From: Rhyacophila brunnea
Taxonomy: Eukaryota > Arthropoda > Insecta > Trichoptera > Rhyacophilidae
Length of the DNA stretch: 64,000 nt
Assembly (NCBI GenBank): GCA_022495005.1
Contig: JAGYXB010000062.1
Location: 310,001-374,000, forward strand
Direction of reading: 5' to 3'
Shown in pieces: positions 57,238-64,000 of this stretch. The notes under the pieces were generated by a model, which saw nothing but the letters and a program-made list of their open reading frames with translations, made no database searches and was not told the DNA's origin. The position numbers and the translations under genes are program-made. Positions within the stretch are counted from its first letter, which is position 1, and each line of letters starts with the position of its first letter.

Positions 57238-57680
57238 ATGGATTTAAATTTTGTACTAATTCCATTTGAGTCGTTTTTTGCGGTCCGAGTTTCGCCTTTC
57301 GGCATCTTCGGGCACTGTGTAAACTCACTAAAAGGCAAATAAACACTGGCAACGAATAATATTAGTTTTAATTTATATAACAAATCAATACAATAAAGTA
57401 GGTAAAAACTCCATTACCTACCTATCAAGTCATGGGTCATAATAAAAAGATATAATAAACAAATTATGAATAGTTGAAGTGTTTGTAAAAGACCCCCTAC
57501 CCTATCAATATTAATACACTCGATAAGCGTATAATAAATCGAAAAAACCTAAGGCGAAACCCGGGTCGCTAAAAACGACTCAAATGAAATACTTAGTACA
57601 AAACTTAAATTCATTAAAATTTAAATTCAAATGCTATCAAGTACCTTCGGTCGATAGTATTAATATTATAAAAAATATTA
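57238..57680. mobile_element. Family F element, copy 4 (most complete)
   Basis: The left arm (GGATTTAAATTTTGTACTAA, CCATTTGAGTCGTTTTTTGC, CGCCTTTCGGCATCTTCGGG) and right arm (GGCGAAACCCGGGTCGCTAA, AACGACTCAAATGAAATACT, AACTTAAATTCATTAAAATT) are inverted copies. The core of about 200 bases is AT-rich and matches copy 1. The right end runs to ATCAAGTACCTTCGGTCG. No open frame. Confidence 0.75.
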
Positions 57681-57837
57681 TTATATTAATTGTAAATCAC
57701 TGTATTCTATGTAGAAGCTTACAGATCACAAAATTTGCTAACTGACCTTTTGACATACATTTAGGGAAAAAAATAAAGACCAACAAAAATTTCATGTTTA
57801 TAAAATATTTTTTTAGCTAGATTTTCAAATGCATATA

Positions 57838-58075
57838 ATACACCCACGATGGCTGCGGGGCTTAAGCGATGGCCTATTGCGTCATGGATCCCAGGTTCGA
57901 ATCCTGTGTCTGACAAGTACACATATTGTTTTTCAATTTGTGTATGAGTCAGAGTATGGACCTAATAGGTTGAGCAAGTGGCTGACATCCATTTATCGTA
58001 AAAACAAAAATCTGTCAATACAAACCTCCACTGTGTGGAGGCCCATAATATGATCCTATTAAGATTGCAAATAGT
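57838..58075 (+). mobile_element. tRNA-derived SINE, family 1, full-length copy
   Basis: Head ACGATGGCTGCGGGGCTTAA, B box in CCCAGGTTCGAATCCTGTGT (consensus GGTTCGAATCC), body TTTTTCAATTTGTGTATGAG, GGACCTAATAGGTTGAGCAA, CTCCACTGTGTGGAGGCCCA, and tail GATCCTATTAAGATTGCAAA. The 74-codon frame across it, like that at 13.7 kb on the minus strand, is only a by-product of the SINE. Confidence 0.85.
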
Positions 58076-58219
58076 CGAAAGAAAATTTTCAAATGTATAG
58101 ATATGAAATTATATAATCTATGACTGACCAGTGTTCTTATGTTGAGTGGTGTACGATTGTTTCGACAATCTTTTTCTACTTTCTTATGAAATATGGTACG
58201 CCAATGAATTGAGTACTTC

Positions 58220-60145
58220 CCGAGGAAAACATTTCTTGAATATCAATACGTTATACCTACATGAGATAGAATTTCAGAGGTATCGCTTTTCATTTGTTAT
58301 TTTCGGTAATAGAGTATTGAGTTCGTAAAAAATGATCTTTGTGTATTTTTTGTTGGGTTATGAAACGGGAAAAGTATTCTTCGTTTGTCTATGGAATACT
58401 AATGCACAATAATGCAGACGTATTTTTTTATTGATTTAATCGAAAATAAAATACAGCGCGAATAGTGTTCATCTCAGAAGATGAATTATTTAATACTCTT
58501 TTTATGTGCTAAATTTTTTTATAAAATTCAAGTGATTAAATGAATATATCTTTATTTGTGTCTAAATTGAGACGACCAACTTGAAAGTTAGATATTGGAT
58601 TATAAATTCTACATATTTATTGTTCTCTCTCAGTTCAATATTGTGTAAATGATCTAATGCCAGGTTATCCAACTCATGGTATTAATTTCACAATCATATT
58701 ACCACATATTTCACACGTACGTACTTGATAAACAGACATGATATTTAAAAAAAACAATTACATTAAACAGTATGTGAGTTATATTTTTAATTGCCGTATT
58801 TTTTTCATATTTTATTGTTTAACACAAAATCGGATATTTTCAATAATTAGTAAACAACATCTTTATAACACAAAATATATAAACAATTCTGTTGACTCTC
58901 ACAAATGTACATATTGTGGTATTCATAACCATAATACAAATATGTTATTCACCAATTGATTAAGTCCGTTAGGATGAAACCAGTCTTAATCTAAATTTTA
59001 AATTTGTGTAAAACGTGTGAATAACTTACGTCTTAAATTATTTCGTATTTTATACAATTTTAAGTTTTTTGAGGATGAAAATTCATATTAAATCATTCAT
59101 ATTACTTACATAAATATTGCAATGAAAAATTTATACACATCACTTCCTGGAATATTTATCGATATAAAATATATTTTTTCATATAAAGTAGTTAGTGGTT
59201 TGAATCCAGTTCAACGCTTAATTAGATATGGAGTGATGTTAAAACAGCTCTTTAATATTTTCGGACTATATTACAGTTGTATTGTTTTAATCCTCTGTAT
59301 TTTAATAATAATATGCTGTAAATGCACATTTCTTGTTCATTTAAATAATTACCTGCTTGAACTTCAAAAAGAAACCTCTTCTGTGAGCGGCGAAGATCAA
59401 TGTCGGAGTATTCTATTGAAAAAACATATTTAAATTATTTGATAATTTAAAGTGTTTTTTTTTAAATGTTATGCCCACTACGCCTAATTAAATAGTAAAA
59501 CACGTTACAAAAAATACGTGAATAGATTAAATTATAATATGTAGATAGGTATATATTTTAATTTCACCAGAAATCAAAACAGGAATCCTCGGAATAAAAA
59601 GCCAGTAAGTAGGTTCTGCATATTTTCACTAATATATATTTTTTCTTATACGTGCGTAAACGCTTAATTCTTGTAATGATTAAATAAATTCAAATTAATC
59701 AAAAATATTCATGACTTATTTATTATGAACAGGGGCCAGTTTTTCTTTTTCTGAAATATATTATAGTAAACTGACTATTTTGTCATTTGCTAATGTGTGT
59801 GGATGAAATGAATCCAGATAGTTATAAAATTATATGGATTATGATGTATAATATATTTTGTTTAATGTTTAATTGACTATCAATTTACACATGCACTTTT
59901 ACAGTTTTAAAATATAACCCCATATTAATATATTTGAATATATGAATCGAAAATAAGTTTAAATATAGAATTAATTAATCATATTTCAAAATACATGTTG
60001 ACTCTTTTTTGTTACGCTCGTTCAAATTCTTGCTCTCACTTAATTTTAATGGTCGGCTTAAGTTTATTTCAAGTCGAACAAAGTGATCACCCAAACTACA
60101 ATATCAATCAATCAAAAATACGACGTGCAGAATGTCAAAATTGCC
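58220..60145. other. AT-rich stretch, no supported gene
   Basis: The 103-codon frame at 59122-59433 has a hydrophobic segment (IVLILCILIIICC) and a less AT-biased end (TSSVSGEDQCRSI), so it could encode a small membrane peptide or exon. I see no splice sites or homology and leave it as an open frame only. Confidence 0.3.
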
Positions 60146-60149
60146 GCCT

Positions 60150-60326
60150 CGCGCGCTTGAATATAAATCAAAAGTTTAGCAGCTCACGTAAAAGCTCCAA
60201 GCTCGAAGCTCGACGGGCAGAGCTTACAAGTAGGCGAAGAACTAGGACCGTGACGCACGACAATGCGACGAGTCGTCGTGCCTGAGACTGCCATCGTACG
60301 TGACGGGACATGGTATATTATCCTAG
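60150..60326 (+). other. GC-richer block ending in a splice-donor-like site, possible 5' exon
   Basis: From about 60150 the GC content rises (AGCTCGAAGCTCGACGGGCA, GTGACGCACGACAATGCGAC) and the block ends TATCCTAG|GTAAGATC at 60326/60327, a good donor. The 96-codon frame that covers it has no recognisable domain. It might be an untranslated or weakly coding first exon of a gene to the right. Confidence 0.25.
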
Positions 60327-60437
60327 GTAAGATCTTGCTCGTGATTACGTTTAAATCTATCAATTAATGTTATGCGCTGTCAAACAATGATTCAATTATT
60401 AAAGCTGATCTTTTCTATTTCTTTTCACTTGTTTTTT

Positions 60438-60665
60438 AATGCCACAATGGCCGAGCGATTACCGCATCAGCTTATAATATCGTGAATGCCGGGTTCTGGC
60501 AAATTAAAATGTCATTTTTTAACGGGTATTTGGATCAGAGTATTGATCTAATAGGTTAAACATATGGCAGACATCCATTTTTCTTTTAAAAATCTGTTCA
60601 TACAACCACTACTCTGTATAGACCCATACAGTTATCTTTTTCAATAGGATCAAACATGATAAAAA
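60438..60665 (+). mobile_element. tRNA-derived SINE, family 1, diverged copy
   Basis: Head CACAATGGCCGAGCGATTAC with a clear A box, a damaged B box GCCGGGTTCTGGC, body TATTGATCTAATAGGTTAAA and CAGACATCCATTTTTC, and tail CAATAGGATCAAACATGAT followed by an A-run. Confidence 0.75.
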
Positions 60666-60754
60666 AAACACTACGGTTTTATTATAGCTACCTATTTCAT
60701 ACTAGGTGTAATTAACGTCATAATGTATCAAATAGAGATTTTACATACTCACTT

Positions 60755-61470
60755 CATGCTGTTACACCCCACCATTTGGGTAAAAGGGAAGCACAAGGTT
60801 GCGCCACTTCCTTTGATCCAATGCCATATCTCGTACCTCCCGCTAGGTGATATTATCTACAACACGTAGATCGATTATATAGCACCACTTTAGAATGAGG
60901 AAGAAGGAGAATGCAGTCATACTAACATACTCTTTGGGGGAGACATTGATTGTCAAAGCTCAAAAGTCGAGCTTTTAAGCTTAATTAGATGCTTTGTCTC
61001 AAGCCATACAGAAGTACAGATACCACGAATGAGGTGAACAAATGACATTTAGTCTTCACAGAATACAGTCAACTTGAAGTCACGCGGAAGTGAAGTTGGC
61101 TGAAGGCACCCCAACACGCCCATGCGGATTTAAGCTTCACCACAAAGATCGCCATCATCGGCAACTGTGGCTACTGAATATTTGACCCAGGTCATAAGCT
61201 CGACAGACAGACCAAGAAATATATCATGATGATAAAAATAAAGGGTGCAAGTATACAGCCTTTCTATCGAGTCGCAATTGAGAGGTTGCAGCTGCTCTCA
61301 CGCTGTATTTGGTATTGGTACAGACAGCACTTATCACGGCAACCAATTTCTTTGGGAGCAACTGAATCTTCCAAAGATAGTCACGATGAGGGCTGTCAAA
61401 TGCCTTCTCATAGTCTACAAAGCAGCAGACAATAGATATTATATCCATCTCTTAATACTACTATAGAAGA
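60755..61470 (-). mobile_element. LINE fragment with RT motif A and C-terminal tail
   Basis: The minus frame 61448-61224 contains CCFVDYEKAFDSPHRDYLWK, the reverse transcriptase motif A segment (F-x-DY-x-KAFDS). Further along, other frames give GAFSQLHFRVTSS and SFVVSVLLYGL, as in the post-RT region, and the end reads MALDQRKWRNLVLPFYPNGG, then V-stop at about 60765. The catalytic Asp of motif A is kept, but deletions and shifts remove most of the domain. Same family as the tail at 9260-9501. Confidence 0.7.
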
Positions 61471-61474
61471 CATC

Positions 61475-62735
61475 GAAAAGTTGAAATGTGCTCCGAGCAG
61501 AACTTTTCCGAGATAAAACCAAACTGGTGTATTTATTATTGTAATAATTTAATTTTACATGACTTAACCCTTATTTTTTCTTACGCGTGGCGTTTTTTTA
61601 ATACCATTGTTACTGCTGTGTTTTTGAGTTTCACAAGGACTCTATTGGTAGCAGTATGCATAATTCAAGCATACTACCTAATAGTCGCTAAAATAAGATT
61701 TAGACATGGCTCTTTTGTTTCCACGAAAACAAGATGAGAATATAATTATTTTTTGGGTTTAGGTTAGTTAGAGTACGATTTGAAGTAAATATTATATTAG
61801 ATTTAATCCCTCTTGTTCATAAAACTTTACAATTATATTTCAAGGTATTAAAAGTGTATTGTCATTTTCTTATCGTTTTTAATATGTAATATTAATAAGC
61901 ATATTATTATAATTTTTTAAATACCCAATATTGCTGTAGATTTAAAAACTGTACTATGTTAAACAAAACTCTAGATAAATTCAATCGAAAAACTTTTCCA
62001 CAAATGATAATATTATGCAAACTGCTTAGTAACTCAATCCAACAGTTTAAAATAAACATGGCGAATCTATGCGAATCCTTTTTTGCGGTGAAAACTTTAA
62101 CAGCATTGCAGGACGCGACACACTGGCTTAAACTTGGCTTCCGACAACTTTCTGTTAAATGACTGCTCCGCCAAACGAAGTTAAGAGTGGGAAAAATGGC
62201 TTCAAACTTTCATAAAGGTACACCACACTACGTTTATTCTGGATGCTCAGGTTGTTCTGCATCGCTTTCTTATAATTAAGTTTCCTACGGGAAACTTTGC
62301 TACAAATATTCCTGAATAGGAACTCTCTCTCTCCAACCAGCCAGACAGGCTGTATATAGTATTATTATTTTGTCTTGGCAGATTTAGCAAAGTTAACCTC
62401 GCGAGTTTGAGACGTCATAATGAACAAAAGAGTCTGGCGCTAATCGGTTTACGTAAAAGTGAAAAGACGAAAACAATGGGGATAAATAAGTGCATTAGAA
62501 TTTTGGAGTCATGCTATGTTTTGTCACGGAATGTTTTAGCTTTTGTTCATGTTCATAACCACTTTATAACTCTATAGCAAAATTAATATTTCAAAATATG
62601 TACATACCTTCACGTCATTATTTCATTAGAACATAATACCACATTATCTTTAATACGATACATATTGAATCATTTTTTTGTAATCATTTATAATTTTGTC
62701 TGCAGGTCTTTAAAAGTACCACGGTGTTATAAAAT
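61475..62735. other. Stretch without a resolved gene
   Basis: Frames at 61486-61737 and 61956-62162 have no motif, though the latter ends in a less AT-biased part (ALQDATHWLKLGFRQLS). A moderate-GC patch at 62030-62480 follows. Nothing further supports a gene. Confidence 0.3.
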
Positions 62736-62825
62736 ATTATTATATTATATAAGACATAAATCAATAATTAGACTAATAGCTGACAAAATTTCCACACTAT
62801 ATTGTAGTGGTAAATATTATATATT
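62735..62825 (+). repeat. Family I dispersed repeat, short fragment
   Basis: ATAAATCAATAATTAGACTA, CTGACAAAATTTCCACACTA resembles the left parts of the copies at 46850-46910 and 63315-63370. Confidence 0.4.
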
Positions 62826-63289
62826 ATTGCAAGAATATTTTTTTATATAAGTGAAAAAGAGATACGTTTATAATAAGTACTGAATAAACTAAGTTAAGAT
62901 TTATTGTGTAAATTGTGTATATTGTAGTAAGTCTTTGTCTATGTTATGTAAACTTCATTAGGAAAATTATCCCTATATTCTATTTTTTACTACACTTAAA
63001 TGTTTTCCTGATGAAAATAAATAAAAAAGTGAATATATTAAATTACGCGAGAATATAATTATCCCTACTTTTAAATCGATTTTATGGTGATTTAGTGGCG
63101 CAGTTTTATCATGATATGCCAAATTTCTCAGTACGACCCTGACTATTGAATTTAAAACATCGACTTAATTGAATAAAATAGGTGATAACTTTCTATGAAA
63201 CAATAAAAATAATCTTAAATTAATAATCGTACATCTGAGGCAACTAATATCTAGTATATTTTTTAAATATATTTGAAAGTGTAAGTATT

Positions 63290-63815
63290 ATTATAAAATA
63301 TTATTAGATATATGACATGAATCAATAAGCAAATTTAAGACTGACCGAATTCCCACAGTAAATGTTATATTGTTAAATATTTAACCAACCCCCTATATTT
63401 GCACAATGTTTTCGATGGTGTAATAATATGAAGTGTAATGTTCACATGATAAAATCGATAGTTTATGATGTTTTTTTGGGACATTTGCTATACCCCATAT
63501 ACAGATTATTATATCCCTGGATAGTCTCACAATGGCCCTAGCCCGTGAGAGAATTCCATGTATGAGATAATAGATGCCTGTGGAGTGTTCGACATATTGT
63601 GAACTTCCCATATATTGAGCATATAGTTAATGCAAAGAGGACTCTTGTTCCAGACGCCATATCGATAAGTTATGTAAAATACCTGATTTTACAATAATTA
63701 TCAAATGATTGAACCCAATAAAATATTAAAATAAGAAAAAATTGTTTATTTCTAAATTTGGATAATTATAGCATCCTGGTTGAACCGTGCTATAATAGTT
63801 GTATATACATAGCTA
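63290..63815 (+). repeat. Family I dispersed repeat, copy 2
   Basis: Counterpart of 46830-47415, with blocks in the same order: ACTGACCGAATTCCCACAGT, AATCGATAGTTTATGATG, GGACTCTTGTTCCAGA, AAATACCTGATTTTAC and GGATAATTATAGCATCCTGG. A minus-strand 72-codon frame at 63393-63611 is not supported. Confidence 0.65.
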
Positions 63816-64000
63816 TCTATATAATATAAACAAACATAATAATAATATGAAGTCATTTTCTACCGTAAAGCATTAGTATGCACGTTATCTTAAAATTGAT
63901 GAATCACGGAAAATAATTTTGCTGTCTGAGTAAAATGGATACTTTAATCGCCCCGTGTGTGTGGGTGCATACTGCATAGTATAATTATAATAGTATAAGG

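Noticed and set aside
57838..58075. A functional tRNA gene
   Set aside because: The A and B boxes are good, but the acceptor stem does not pair and a long SINE body follows. All B-box hits I noticed in the window belong to SINE or family C elements.
59122..59433. 103-codon frame with a membrane-like segment, possible chemoreceptor exon
   Set aside because: Hydrophobic runs arise easily from T-rich DNA; no conserved receptor motif, splice donor or neighbouring exon is visible.
1..64000. CRISPR arrays, operons, prokaryotic promoters or integrated viral genes
   Set aside because: No regularly spaced repeats, no bacterial gene layout and no viral structural gene were seen. The coding relics fit LINE, hAT and the 50-53 kb DNA transposon.

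Overview
This window looks like nuclear DNA of an insect. It is strongly AT-rich, it carries two patches of the arthropod telomere-type unit TTAGG, and it is packed with decayed eukaryotic transposons: RTE-like and other LINEs, hAT elements, tRNA-derived SINEs and many inverted-repeat elements. A hemipteran such as an aphid relative is my best guess, from base composition and transposon mix, but nothing here proves the order. There is no bacterial or viral gene organisation. Almost all open frames are short chance frames or pieces of transposons.

Host gene content is sparse. The best case is one coding exon at 24883-25121 (+). It has a good start context, a splice acceptor upstream, a consensus donor and a disordered proline/arginine-rich N-terminal protein sequence I do not recognise. 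About 10 kb upstream, 14900-15129 looks like a TATA-less promoter (initiator plus DPE at the correct spacing) followed by an ATG-free leader and a GTAAGT donor. I propose, without proof, that the two belong to one transcript with a large first intron. The remaining exons would lie beyond the window or in parts I could not resolve. Several GC-richer islands (8.4, 13.3, 22.7-23.1, 25.9-26.2, 27.4, 31.0, 40.5, 53.8-54.2 and 60.2 kb) stand out from the AT-rich background and may be regulatory or untranslated sequence.

Layout. 0-10 kb: repeats, a possible THAP-domain exon, an unrecognised 119-residue frame, a decayed hAT element, RTE-like fragments and another LINE tail. 10-23 kb: tRNA-SINEs, a hAT element with a perfect 8-bp target duplication (11.0 kb), the candidate promoter, a small hAT-like MITE (16.4 kb), a LINE tail (17.1 kb), a 210-bp-arm inverted repeat (20.5-21.4 kb) and a TIR element with a nested SINE. 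23-30 kb: AT-rich sequence around the coding exon. 30-50 kb: palindromic elements, RTE copies including a clean 13-bp-duplication insertion (47.8 kb), two hairpin elements with a TTAGG-like core (38.5 and 46.2 kb), and a family combining a tRNA-like Pol III head with inverted-repeat arms. 50-53 kb: a 2.7-kb DNA transposon with TIRs, subterminal repeats and a broken DDE-type transposase. 53-64 kb: further LINE and SINE remnants and a dispersed repeat at the right edge.

The most unusual observations are the GGTA-ended hairpin elements carrying telomere-like DNA, the tRNA-like/inverted-repeat family, the 50-53 kb transposon with its subterminal motif array, and RTE copies that appear to carry captured flanking DNA. 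All family assignments come from reading translations and repeats by eye; no database search was possible.
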